Shown piece after piece: positions 9,293-17,182 of a DNA stretch of 64,000 nucleotides. The position numbers and the translations under genes were made by a program. The notes under the pieces were generated by a model, which worked only from the letters and a program-made list of their open reading frames with translations, ran no database searches and was not told the DNA's origin. Every line of letters begins with the position of its first letter. Positions within the stretch are counted from its first letter, which is position 1. The DNA is taken from positions 62,001-126,000 of the forward strand of contig NZ_CAUYTL010000003.1 in assembly GCF_963575615.1 (NCBI RefSeq), given 5' to 3'. This DNA comes from Listeria_A hofi (GTDB lineage Bacteria > Bacillota > Bacilli > Lactobacillales > Listeriaceae).

Positions 9293-9329
9293 TTGGGGCT
9301 GTAACTCATTTTATTTCGAACAGTCCCAA
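9293..9329 (+). promoter_or_regulatory. palindromic hairpin upstream of glmU
   Basis: TTGGGGCTGT (9293-9302) pairs with ACAGTCCCAA (9320-9329) around a T/A-rich loop ending TTTCGA, then CAATG. A hairpin with the same 3' arm pattern (CCCAACAATG) lies upstream of prs at 10850. It has no T run and may be a dispersed repeat or a processing/attenuation element. Confidence 0.5.
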
Positions 9330-9390
9330 CAATGCAAACGCTTGCCAGTAATTTCTTATAGACGAAACCAAACTAGGTTCTAATTGCATC

Positions 9391-9419
9391 TTGAAAAAAA
9401 GGTATATTTACGGTATTAT
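9391..9419 (+). promoter_or_regulatory. promoter of glmU
   Basis: TTGAAA (9391-9396), 17-bp spacer, TATTAT (9414-9419), 38 bases before the glmU start. Confidence 0.7.
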
Positions 9420-9457
9420 CATTATGAAGAATAGTGGATAATTGGAGGGTCTTGTCA

Positions 9458-10831
9458 ATGATGAAAAGATATGCGGTGGTTTTAGCGGCTGGGCAAGGTA
9501 CAAGAATGAAGTCGAAGCTTTACAAGGTTTTACATCCTGTTTGTGGAAAGCCAATGGTAGAACATGTAGTAGACCAAATCAGTCAGCTTGAGCCGGATGA
9601 AGTTGTGACTATTGTCGGACACGGCGCGGAACAAGTGCAGACCCATTTGAAAGATAGAAGTGTGTTTGCTTTGCAGGAAGAGCAACTAGGAACGGCACAT
9701 GCTGTTTTACAAGCAAAAAGTGTACTAGGTGACAAAGACGGTGTCACGCTTGTTGTATGTGGCGATACGCCGCTTATCCAAGGGCACACGATGGAAGATT
9801 TAATGAAATATCATCAAGAAAAACGTGCAAAGGCAACGATCTTGACAACGGTCTTAGATGATCCAGCTGGCTATGGACGGATTATTCGCGATGACTTAGG
9901 AATCGTTGAGAAAATTGTTGAGCAAAAAGATGCGTCAGAAAAAGAACAACGCGTGAATGAGATTAATACTGGGACTTATTGTTTTGATAATCAAGCTTTA
10001 TTTGAAGCGTTATCGAAAGTGTCCAATGAAAATGCGCAAGGTGAGTACTATTTACCAGATGTTATCAAAATTCTAAAAGACGAAGACGAGGTCGTTGCGG
10101 CTTATCGAATGGAGAACGCAAAGGAGTCGCTTGGTGTGAATGATCGTGTAGCTTTAGCAGAGGCTCAAGAGATTATGCGTCACCGAATCAATGAGAAGCA
10201 CATGCGAAATGGTGTGACTTTGATTGATCCAGCAAATACGTATATCGACGTTGATGTAGAAATTGGTCAAGATACGATTGTTGGGCCAAATGTTTCAATT
10301 CACGGTCAAACAGTTATTGGAGCCGATTGTGAAATTACTGGCGCAAGCGTGCTGGATAATGCAATTCTTGGTGAGCGTGTTCAAGTGAAACATTCGTCTA
10401 TTTACGATAGTAAGGTTGGCGATGACGTGCAAGTCGGACCGTATTCACACTTACGCCCAGAATCTGAAATCAGTGAAGGCGTTAAGATTGGTAACTTTGT
10501 AGAGATGAAGAAAGCAACAATTGGCAAGAACTCAAAAATCCCGCATTTCATTTACATGGGTGATGCGGAGATTGGCGAGAATGTTAATATTGGTTGCGGT
10601 TCTATCGCTGTGAACTACGATGGCAAAAATAAAGCCAAAACAATTATTGGTGATGATGTCTTTATTGGTTGCAACTCCAACTTGGTAGCGCCAGTGAACA
10701 TTGGCAATCGCGCTTTCGTGGCAGCAGGCACAACGGTTACAAAAGATGTACCAGAAGATGCGCTTGCTATTTCACGCGTGAAACAAGAAAATAAAGAAGG
10801 ATACGCTAAAAAACTTAATTTTGGCAAGTAA
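9458..10831 (+). CDS. glmU: bifunctional UDP-GlcNAc pyrophosphorylase / glucosamine-1-phosphate acetyltransferase
   Basis: Makes UDP-N-acetylglucosamine for peptidoglycan and teichoic acid synthesis. The N-terminal uridyltransferase domain carries AVVLAAGQGTRMKSKLYKVLHP; the C-terminal part (from about residue 250) is a left-handed beta-helix with many hexapeptide repeats (VEIGQDTIVGPNVSIHGQTV and on). Length 457 residues is typical. The start at 9458 follows GGAGGG by 8 bases. It precedes prs, the standard Firmicute order. Confidence 0.97.
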   Translation: MMKRYAVVLAAGQGTRMKSKLYKVLHPVCGKPMVEHVVDQISQLEPDEVVTIVGHGAEQVQTHLKDRSVFALQEEQLGTAHAVLQAKSVLGDKDGVTLVVCGDTPLIQGHTMEDLMKYHQEKRAKATILTTVLDDPAGYGRIIRDDLGIVEKIVEQKDASEKEQRVNEINTGTYCFDNQALFEALSKVSNENAQGEYYLPDVIKILKDEDEVVAAYRMENAKESLGVNDRVALAEAQEIMRHRINEKHMRNGVTLIDPANTYIDVDVEIGQDTIVGPNVSIHGQTVIGADCEITGASVLDNAILGERVQVKHSSIYDSKVGDDVQVGPYSHLRPESEISEGVKIGNFVEMKKATIGKNSKIPHFIYMGDAEIGENVNIGCGSIAVNYDGKNKAKTIIGDDVFIGCNSNLVAPVNIGNRAFVAAGTTVTKDVPEDALAISRVKQENKEGYAKKLNFGK

Positions 10832-10849
10832 TGCTTTGTTTTAGTGTTA

Positions 10850-10879
10850 TGGGGTTGCATGATTTTTCGAGCAACCCCA
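10850..10879 (+). promoter_or_regulatory. stem-loop between glmU and prs
   Basis: TGGGGTTGC (10850-10858) and GCAACCCCA (10871-10879) form a perfect 9-bp stem with a 12-base loop, 40 bases ahead of prs and with no T run. It resembles the hairpin ahead of glmU in loop and 3' arm. It could stabilise or process the glmU-prs transcript. Confidence 0.5.
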
Positions 10880-10918
10880 ACAATGAAAAATTATATAAAA
10901 TCTATGTGGAGGCTGATT

Positions 10919-11875
10919 ATGTCTAACGATTATTTTGATCCAAAGTTAAAAATTTTCTCTTTAAATTCCAACCCAGCACTAGCAGCAGAAATAGCGGAAG
11001 TAGCGGGAATTAATTTAGGGAAGTCCAGCGTGACCCATTTTAGTGATGGCGAAATTCAGATTAATATTGAAGAAAGTATCCGTGGTTGCCACGTTTATGT
11101 CGTGCAATCCACTGGTTTTCCGGTTAACCAAAATCTGATGGAACTTTTGATCATGATTGATGCACTTAAGAGAGCTTCAGCAAAAACAATTAATATTGTG
11201 ATGCCATATTACGGTTATGCACGTCAAGACCGTAAAGCGCGTAGTCGTGAGCCTATCACGGCCAAATTAGTAGCAAACCTAATTGAAAAAGCAGGCGCTA
11301 CACGTATGATTACACTCGACCTTCATGCACCACAAATACAAGGTTTCTTTGATATCCCAATCGATCACTTGAATGCGGTGCGTTTACTATCTAACTATTT
11401 TAGCTCGCATCATATCGACGAAGATTTGGTTGTTGTTTCCCCAGATCATGGCGGAGTAACAAGAGCTCGCAAAATGGCAGATCGTTTGAAGGCGCCAATC
11501 GCGATTATCGATAAGCGTCGTCCGCGCCCAAATGTTGCCGAAGTCATGAATATCGTTGGGAACGTGAATGGTAAAGTTGCCATCTTGATTGACGACATCA
11601 TTGATACAGCAGGAACAATCACTCTAGCAGCCAATGCTTTGATTGAAAATGGTGCAACGAAAGTTTACGCCTGTTGTTCTCACCCAGTTCTATCGGGTCC
11701 AGCGATTGAACGTATCAGCAATTCTCCTATCGAGAAATTAATCGTGACTAATTCACTTGTCTTACCAGAAGATAAATGGATTGATAAAATTGACCAATTA
11801 TCTGTAGGGCCTTTGCTTGGTGAAGCAATCGTTCGCGTTCATAAAAATGAATCTGTAAGTCCATTATTTGATTAA
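10919..11875 (+). CDS. prs: ribose-phosphate pyrophosphokinase
   Basis: Synthesises PRPP from ribose-5-phosphate and ATP for nucleotide, histidine and tryptophan synthesis. Family motifs: FSDGEIQINIEESIRGCHVYV near residue 40, the flexible loop YGYARQDRKARSREP near residue 100, and the PRPP-binding loop VAILIDDIIDTAGT near residue 220. The 318-residue length fits. The start at 10919 follows GTGGAGG; upstream in-frame ATGs fall inside the glmU-prs hairpin region. In L. monocytogenes prs borders the prfA virulence cluster; here the next gene is walR. Confidence 0.97.
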   Translation: MSNDYFDPKLKIFSLNSNPALAAEIAEVAGINLGKSSVTHFSDGEIQINIEESIRGCHVYVVQSTGFPVNQNLMELLIMIDALKRASAKTINIVMPYYGYARQDRKARSREPITAKLVANLIEKAGATRMITLDLHAPQIQGFFDIPIDHLNAVRLLSNYFSSHHIDEDLVVVSPDHGGVTRARKMADRLKAPIAIIDKRRPRPNVAEVMNIVGNVNGKVAILIDDIIDTAGTITLAANALIENGATKVYACCSHPVLSGPAIERISNSPIEKLIVTNSLVLPEDKWIDKIDQLSVGPLLGEAIVRVHKNESVSPLFD

Positions 11876-11891
11876 ATACAAAAGATACATA

Positions 11892-11926
11892 GCGCAGGTC
11901 TCCTTGTTTGGAGATTTGCGTTTTTG
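11892..11926 (+). terminator. terminator of prs
   Basis: The stem CGCAGGTCTCC / GGAGATTTGCG (with G-T pairs) is followed by TTTTT, 20 bases after the prs stop. Confidence 0.85.
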
Positions 11927-11975
11927 TTTAGTAAAATACAAAAGCCTCCCAACTTTTCCTATACGGAAGATAGTA

Positions 11976-11984
11976 TGTTATAAT
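11976..11984 (+). promoter_or_regulatory. extended -10 promoter of the Wal operon
   Basis: TGT followed by TATAAT (11979-11984) after the prs terminator; the -35 is weak. It leaves a leader of about 170 bases before walR. In the uninterrupted chromosome this would be the promoter for walR-walK-walH-walI. Confidence 0.6.
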
Positions 11985-12162
11985 GGTGTGTGTAATGGTT
12001 ATTATGGTCGGAATTACGCTCATATAACAGAATATTACGTGAGAAATAAAGCATTCATTTATCTCAAAAGAAAGACATTTTTTAGCGGCAACACAGGGGT
12101 TATTTCTCAAAAAATATAGTGTCGCAATGAAGCGATTTTAGAAATGGGAGGACTGGTTAACG

Positions 12163-12876
12163 ATGGCCGAAAAGAAAATTTTAGTTGTAGATGATGAAAA
12201 GCCGATAGCGGATATTGTGAAATTTAATTTAAATAAAGAAGGTTTTGATGTATATTGTGCCTATGATGGCGATGAGGCTATTGAATTGGTAGAAGAAATT
12301 CAGCCTGATTTGATTTTGCTTGATATTATGTTGCCGGGTCGCGACGGGATTGAAGTATGTCGTGAAGTACGTAAAAAGTATGATATGCCGATTATCATGG
12401 TGACTGCAAAAGACTCGGAGATTGATAAAGTGCTTGGTTTGGAGCTAGGTGCGGATGATTATGTGACGAAACCGTTTAGTAATCGCGAATTAATTGCACG
12501 TGTGAAAGCGAATTTACGTCGTCACAGTACGGCTGGAAGTGCTGTAGCAGAAGAGGAAGAGAACAGTGAACTAGAAATTGGTTCACTTATTATTCATCCG
12601 GATGCATACGTTGCTTCTAAACGTGGCGAGACGATTGAACTGACACACCGTGAGTTTGAATTGCTGCATTACTTGGCGAAACATATGGGGCAAGTAATGA
12701 CGCGTGAACATTTATTGCAAACGGTTTGGGGCTACGATTATTTCGGCGATGTCCGGACAGTTGATGTAACAGTACGCCGTTTACGTGAGAAAATTGAAGA
12801 CAATCCAAGTCATCCAGCGTGGCTTGTAACAAGACGGGGAGTAGGCTACTATTTACGGAACCCTGAACAGGAGTAA
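12163..12876 (+). CDS. walR: response regulator WalR (YycF)
   Basis: Essential OmpR/PhoB-family regulator of cell-wall hydrolase genes in low-GC Gram-positives. The receiver domain has the acidic pair DD at residues 10-11, the phosphorylation Asp at about 54 (ILLDIMLPGRDG) and the KPF motif. The C-terminal winged helix (about 135-235) ends TRRGVGYYLRNPEQE. The start at 12163 follows GGGAGG. The last five codons and the stop lie inside the phage attachment core; the coding sequence is complete. Its partner walK is 43.6 kb away because a prophage is inserted between them. Confidence 0.97.
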   Translation: MAEKKILVVDDEKPIADIVKFNLNKEGFDVYCAYDGDEAIELVEEIQPDLILLDIMLPGRDGIEVCREVRKKYDMPIIMVTAKDSEIDKVLGLELGADDYVTKPFSNRELIARVKANLRRHSTAGSAVAEEEENSELEIGSLIIHPDAYVASKRGETIELTHREFELLHYLAKHMGQVMTREHLLQTVWGYDYFGDVRTVDVTVRRLREKIEDNPSHPAWLVTRRGVGYYLRNPEQE

Positions 12877-12882
12877 AGATTA
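12859..12882 (+). other. attL core
   Basis: This 24-bp segment is repeated exactly at 56488-56511. It begins with the AAC codon of the walR C-terminus (NPEQE), runs through the walR stop (12874-12876) and ends ATTA. Beyond it the left copy continues into phage DNA. Confidence 0.95.
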
Positions 12883-12962
12883 ATTATAAGATTATGGATA
12901 AAACGGCTGTATCCATTGGTATTAGAAGGTTTTTCGGTATCTAACTAATTCGGTAATTATAC

Positions 12963-13019
12963 CCTATAGTGACCTATAATACCTATAAATTTGTGGCATT
13001 TGTGGCACTTTTTGTGGCA
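12963..13019. repeat. integrase arm-type repeats, left arm
   Basis: Three direct copies of TTTGTGGCA (12990-12998, 12999-13007, 13011-13019) lie between attL and the integrase gene; two more lie next to attR. Just outside are three CCTATA copies (12963, 12973, 12982) spaced 9-10 bp apart, about one helical turn. This layout fits integrase arm sites and possibly an excisionase site. Confidence 0.7.
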
Positions 13020-13029
13020 CTCTTTCGTT

Positions 13030-14130
13030 TTAACTAGCGAAAAAATTATCGACTTTTGCTTGGTTATTTTCTCGCAATTGTTTGCTTAAATGGCTGTAAT
13101 ATTTCAATGTCGTATTTATATTCTCATGCCCCAATCTTTCGGACACGTAAATAATGTCCATACCAGCCTCTACGCATAATCCTGTATGCGTATGTCTTAA
13201 TCTATGCATTGTTATTTCATCGCTCTCAATGAGCTTACACATCGCTTTAATAGCATTATTGACGGTACCGTTTGTAACAGGTCGGCTTTTCCCCTTCAAG
13301 TTGAACAGGAAGTCATGTTTATTAACAGTGCCCTTTGAATACTGATCGTGCCAGTTCACATATTGTTTTAAATAATCATTTGTTAAAGAGTCTAAGAATA
13401 CTTTTCTAGGCTTTTTATTTTTTGTATCAATGAAGGTATGCGTGTATTTGTAATCATACGCTTTAGTAACATGAACAATACGGTTCTTAAAATCAATATC
13501 CTTTTTTGTCAACGCAATGACTTCCTCGAATCGCAACCCAGCATTGAGAGCTAGCATCATGACAGCGTTAACTACGGAATATTCTTTTCTTAGTTCGATG
13601 AGCATTAAATTAACCTTGTCGCTCTCCATGAACATCACTTTATCTTTGGATACGTCCACACCGGCCATAACGGCCCCTTTAGCAGGGTTTTCTTTCATAT
13701 ACTTTAAATCTACCGCGAAGTTAAAAAGGGCTCTCATTTTGCGGTGTCTGGTGTCCACAGTGGATAGGGAATAATCTTTTCCGAGGTGATTAATGAACTG
13801 CTGGTATTTAATGCGATCGATAGATGAAATAAATATATCTCCGAAATAATCAATAAATTGTTCATAAGCAAGCCGATATAAATCGATAGTGGAATCGCTG
13901 ACTTTCTCCGTTTTAAAAGTATCTATAACAAGCGTGTAAAACTCACCCATTCGCCACTTCTTTTCTTCGGCAGTTATATCATTGTTTTTATAAGCTTTTC
14001 GCATTTTTCCAACGCGGTAAATAAGATTATCCTTATCTGAATCTGTTAATCTACGTTCTTTCCATTCGCCGTCAATCTTTACTTTTATACGTGTTGTGTA
14101 TTTACCGTTTGATTTCTTTGTTATTTTCAT
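13030..14130 (-). CDS. int: phage tyrosine integrase
   Basis: A 366-residue site-specific recombinase. It has an N-terminal arm-binding AP2-like domain (about 1-60), a SAM-like core-binding domain (65-155) and a catalytic domain with Arg200 (NAGLRFEEV), His309-x-x-Arg312 (HRLRH), His335 (LGHEN) and Tyr344/345. The start at 14130 follows AAAGGAG by 8 bases; an in-frame start 18 codons upstream lacks such a signal. Its 3' end faces attL at 150 bp. It should catalyse insertion at the walR-walK junction. Confidence 0.95.
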   Translation of the reverse strand: MKITKKSNGKYTTRIKVKIDGEWKERRLTDSDKDNLIYRVGKMRKAYKNNDITAEEKKWRMGEFYTLVIDTFKTEKVSDSTIDLYRLAYEQFIDYFGDIFISSIDRIKYQQFINHLGKDYSLSTVDTRHRKMRALFNFAVDLKYMKENPAKGAVMAGVDVSKDKVMFMESDKVNLMLIELRKEYSVVNAVMMLALNAGLRFEEVIALTKKDIDFKNRIVHVTKAYDYKYTHTFIDTKNKKPRKVFLDSLTNDYLKQYVNWHDQYSKGTVNKHDFLFNLKGKSRPVTNGTVNNAIKAMCKLIESDEITMHRLRHTHTGLCVEAGMDIIYVSERLGHENINTTLKYYSHLSKQLRENNQAKVDNFFAS

Positions 14131-14175
14131 GATTATCGCTCCTTTATAGTACATACGTTCGATTCGAGGGTTGCA

Positions 14176-14197
14176 AAAGCCCATAAGATTTGGGCTT
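14176..14197 (-). terminator. terminator between lipoprotein gene and int
   Basis: AAGCCCA and TGGGCTT (7-bp perfect stem, 7-base loop), read on the minus strand into TTTT. It ends the transcript of the 14209-15066 gene and leaves int with its own start region. Confidence 0.75.
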
Positions 14198-14208
14198 GTT
14201 GGGGTTGG

Positions 14209-15066
14209 TTACGAAGAAGAGTTTGATATATATATTTTATCAACAGTTCCGTCCTCGTCTATATCACTATACATGACATTAAAGGAATTATCTTTGGTAC
14301 TGATTACAAAGCCTTGAGTATTTTCATCTTCAACTATATTTTTATCAACGGTTGCGTTGGCAGGGAGATACTTTTGTGACCTAGATAACGTTTCATGTTC
14401 ATCCAGTGGAAAAGATGGGGAATCAGTCAATGTTTCTTCAATACGGAATATTTCATTCGATTCATTCACCATATAAAATAAGTTTCCATCATTACTAGTG
14501 TACGTTCCGTCACTGTTATCAGTTAAATTTGTAGTATCGATTTGGCTGCCTATTGCATTATTCTTTTGAATCGATGCATCATCAGTTTTCTCTTCTGTTT
14601 CAGTGAGAAGCTCGTTTTCTTTAGCAATTTTTTCATCTGCTATTTTTTGATTGGCTTCTTCTTTAGCAACTTTTTCTTTGTAAGATTTTGAATTGTTATA
14701 TACAGTTATATCATAATCTTTATCATTGTAACCATCTCTTGTTGCACGCAAACTAGCTACGATTGACGATTCCAAACTACCTTCGAAAGATAGTGTGTAG
14801 GAAAAAACGCCATTTGAATCGACTGGAATATTTGTCCCTTTGGAAGATAATTTAGCTTTAGGATCTATTTTTCCTGTAATAACAATTTTTCCATTATCAT
14901 CAGACTGAATATATGACTGATCGATTGAGAGTTCGATTTCTTTCTTTTCCTCTACCTTAGGTGTTTTTTCTGCATTTGTGTCTCCCCTCGATTCTTCTTT
15001 CCCACATGCTACTAACGAAAGACTAAAAATCAATAAAACTCCCGTTAAAATTAATATTTTTTTCAT
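14209..15066 (-). CDS. prophage lipoprotein, unknown function
   Basis: A 285-residue protein with a lipoprotein signal peptide (MKKILILTG... lipobox LVAC, Cys at 21). A beta-rich segment (about 45-125; ELSIDQSYIQSDDNGKIVITG) resembles immunoglobulin-like add-on domains of surface proteins. A Lys/Glu-rich helix (about 128-160) and an acidic C-terminal domain with DGTYTSNDGNLFYMV and DIDEDGTVDKIYIS follow. It lies in the lysogeny module between int and the repressor, where surface-exposed superinfection-exclusion lipoproteins occur in other Gram-positive phages. No specific family is recognised. Confidence 0.8.
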   Translation of the reverse strand: MKKILILTGVLLIFSLSLVACGKEESRGDTNAEKTPKVEEKKEIELSIDQSYIQSDDNGKIVITGKIDPKAKLSSKGTNIPVDSNGVFSYTLSFEGSLESSIVASLRATRDGYNDKDYDITVYNNSKSYKEKVAKEEANQKIADEKIAKENELLTETEEKTDDASIQKNNAIGSQIDTTNLTDNSDGTYTSNDGNLFYMVNESNEIFRIEETLTDSPSFPLDEHETLSRSQKYLPANATVDKNIVEDENTQGFVISTKDNSFNVMYSDIDEDGTVDKIYISNSSS

Positions 15067-15095
15067 TCTTAGTATTCTCCCTTGTATGATGTGTT

Positions 15096-15581
15096 TTATT
15101 TTCCCGTGATTCCGATTTTTTCAATTAAATAATCATTGATTTTATCAACGTCATCTTGTTTGTCTGTTATTTTTTTTGCTTCTATTTCTGCTAAAGCTTT
15201 GAAATTACTATCAATCAATTTATGCTCTGTATCAGTCATTTCACGAGAATATTTTACAGCATTCTTAGGCTTTATAACTATTGCTGGAATAAGTAATTTC
15301 ACATCTTCTTTGGCTACATCTAAGGTTAAACTTTTATCGATAATATTTTTTAAATCAGCAGCGGAATCAACAATCTTATTCACACTATCAACATCATCTT
15401 TTTCTACACTAAATGTGTCCAATAAAGAATATAAATTCCTAGCCTCTTTCTCAAATTCAGTTACATTTGAATAATCTGAATCACTTAGTTCAACCCCTGC
15501 ATATGTTTTTGAATCATTTCCGCATGCAGTTAATAATAGTGCTGACATTAACAATACAGACATTATCAATCCCTTTTTCAA
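15096..15581 (-). CDS. small prophage lipoprotein
   Basis: A 161-residue protein with a lipobox (LLTAC, Cys20) followed by a mainly helical, charged domain. It starts with TTG after GAGGAG. With its neighbour at 14209 it makes a lipoprotein pair likely expressed from the prophage in the lysogen. No family is recognised; a role in blocking infection by related phages is inferred from position only. Confidence 0.75.
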   Translation of the reverse strand: MKKGLIMSVLLMSALLLTACGNDSKTYAGVELSDSDYSNVTEFEKEARNLYSLLDTFSVEKDDVDSVNKIVDSAADLKNIIDKSLTLDVAKEDVKLLIPAIVIKPKNAVKYSREMTDTEHKLIDSNFKALAEIEAKKITDKQDDVDKINDYLIEKIGITGK

Positions 15582-15594
15582 ATAAAACGCTCCT

Positions 15595-16116
15595 CTATAT
15601 AATTTTATTTGCTGATAGTAGTTGTGAACTGCCGTAACATAGTATATTATCTCTAATTTTATTTATTCTTTTTTCTGCTAAGTTGACGGGAACATTAAAA
15701 ATATCAGCTATTTCCATTATACAATCCTCAGAGGAAAAGTCCACCAGTTTTAGCATATGATAAGGGATACGTAAATACAGACTCATCTGTTCAGCTTGAA
15801 CTTCTTGAGTGAGTTTTTGTTGTGTGTTCATTTGTAATTGATTCCCACTGTGGCCGAGCCAATGCGCAAATTCGTGATAAAAATCATGTTTGTATCTTTC
15901 TCCCGTGATGCCTTTCTTTAATACAATACCAAGTCTTCCGAAGTTAATAGAAGGAAAGTCCAGTTCTATTACCATAACCTTGTAGGCAATTTGAATCTTT
16001 TCTGTCTCTAATTGCGAGGGTTCCAAAATATCATGGTTGCTTAGACTTTCAGACATGCGCAGCTCCATTTCGGTAGGCTTGTAGTGCTTTAAATAATCAA
16101 GCTCTTCAATACCCAT
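15595..16116 (-). CDS. ImmA/IrrE-family metallopeptidase
   Basis: A 173-residue protein with the zinc-protease motif HEFAHWLGH (about residue 82) of the ImmA/IrrE family, in the DFYHEFAHWLGHSGN context. ImmA of ICEBs1 cleaves a CI-like repressor to trigger excision. This gene follows the CI-like repressor on the same strand with 20 bp between, so it probably acts on that repressor during induction. Confidence 0.88.
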   Translation of the reverse strand: MGIEELDYLKHYKPTEMELRMSESLSNHDILEPSQLETEKIQIAYKVMVIELDFPSINFGRLGIVLKKGITGERYKHDFYHEFAHWLGHSGNQLQMNTQQKLTQEVQAEQMSLYLRIPYHMLKLVDFSSEDCIMEIADIFNVPVNLAEKRINKIRDNILCYGSSQLLSANKII

Positions 16117-16136
16117 TCAGTCATCTCATTTCTATA

Positions 16137-16472
16137 TTACATATTTTCAAACTTGTCTATTCTTCGTTGTGCCTCTTTCAGTGCTTCTATAACGCTCTCT
16201 ACTTTTGCGATATCTTCAGGTGTTAGTCCATCAATGTCCAAGAACTGGGCGTCTTCTAGTTCATGAAGAGGGCTTTTAATGTCTGTCCTGCCCAATAGGT
16301 AGTCTACAGAAACATGGAAATAGTCAGCGACTTTTTGAAGCTTATCCGTAGAAGGGCTGCTCTTCTTCCATGTATACATGGAGTTTTTCCCAAAATTTAA
16401 CCGTTCTTCTAAATCGGTCATAGCAATTCCTTGCTCAGCACAAAGTTTTTTAACTATCTCAAACGTAGTCAT
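16137..16472 (-). CDS. CI-like XRE-family phage repressor
   Basis: A 111-residue protein with an N-terminal XRE helix-turn-helix (about 5-60: GIAMTDLEERLNFGKNSMYTW, ADYFHVSVDYLLGRTD) and a short C-terminal helix instead of a LexA-type protease domain. The start at 16472 follows GAGG by 9 bases; an in-frame start 21 codons upstream is not supported. Lacking self-cleavage, it probably relies on the adjacent ImmA protease for inactivation. It should maintain lysogeny by binding the operators in 16503-16685. Confidence 0.9.
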   Translation of the reverse strand: MTTFEIVKKLCAEQGIAMTDLEERLNFGKNSMYTWKKSSPSTDKLQKVADYFHVSVDYLLGRTDIKSPLHELEDAQFLDIDGLTPEDIAKVESVIEALKEAQRRIDKFENM

Positions 16473-16502
16473 ACCAACCATCCTCGAAAGCTTAAAGAAA
16501 AA

Positions 16503-16713
16503 TATTGCATAATTATATAGAAAAACACTTGCCATCTACATAATTATAGAGTATACTTTGTCCATAAGCTAATTTAATACGCTAACGGCACAACAAACAA
16601 CAGCCAAAAATCACGCTCCCCAGCGAATGACGGCATTGTAGTAGGCTTATTTAGCTATGCACTTATTCTACATCATTATATAGAAAAAGTCAACGTTAGC
16701 GTATGAAATTAGC
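16503..16713. promoter_or_regulatory. genetic switch region with three operators and a large inverted repeat
   Basis: Three copies of a 20-bp near-palindrome are present: 16503-16522, 16534-16553 and 16666-16685, sharing CATAATTATA-like centres with flanking TTCTA/TAGAA half-sites best seen in the third copy. A second element, GCTAATTTAATACGCTAACG (16568-16587), recurs inverted at 16694-16713 with 19 of 20 matches. The arrangement between the divergent cI and early genes fits CI/Cro control of both promoters. Confidence 0.75.
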
Positions 16714-16750
16714 GGATAGTATAGAAACTAGGAGGAAGGAGTGATTTAAG

Positions 16751-16942
16751 GTGGTAAGGAGGTATTTAAAATCAAAAGTATCTCAAGAAGATTTGCTCCA
16801 TATTATTGTGAGTAATACAGAGCAAATTAAAGCTGATTTGAAGAATATAAAAAATGTATCCTGTATGAGTATTGAAATCATGGCTGATAGTAGTCGTAAT
16901 ATGTCCAATACTGTTCACGACTTAGTGAAGATATTAAAGTAA
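16751..16942 (+). CDS. first early gene, small protein of unknown function
   Basis: A 63-residue mainly helical protein starting with GTG 8 bases after AAGGAG. It is the first rightward gene after the switch region, the usual position of Cro or an antirepressor, but no helix-turn-helix is evident. Confidence 0.55.
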   Translation: MVRRYLKSKVSQEDLLHIIVSNTEQIKADLKNIKNVSCMSIEIMADSSRNMSNTVHDLVKILK

Positions 16943-16978
16943 TTCATTTTATAGTATAGAAAGTGAGGTGGAAGAGGG

Positions 16979-17182
16979 ATGGAGTTACCAGGGTATTTGA
17001 CACTACAGCAACGCGTACAAATAAATTCAGCGGTCAGAAATAATACCCCCATCTTAGTAACTGGTAAACCAGGGCCGACTGGTAAAACGACACTTGTTAG
17101 ATTACTTAGAAATGAGGGCGTTATGATTTTTGAACCGCATGAGTGTGTAATTATTGAACTAAACGAAAATTTGGATCAATGA
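16979..17182 (+). CDS. small protein with P-loop-like motif
   Basis: A 67-residue protein with GKPGPTGKTTLVRLL at about residue 29, resembling a Walker A loop (GxxGxxGKT/S), but far too short for a full P-loop ATPase. It starts after GAGGTGGAAGAGG. Its 3' end overlaps the convergent gene at 17176-17508 by 7 bases. No known family is recognised. Confidence 0.6.
   Translation: MELPGYLTLQQRVQINSAVRNNTPILVTGKPGPTGKTTLVRLLRNEGVMIFEPHECVIIELNENLDQ

Noticed and set aside
11868..12119. 83-codon frame between prs and walR
   Set aside because: It runs through the prs terminator and walR promoter, without ribosome binding site or family features.
12859..12882. Prophage insertion as a walR-disrupting mutation
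   Set aside because: The core reproduces the walR C-terminal codons and stop exactly, so WalR is unchanged.
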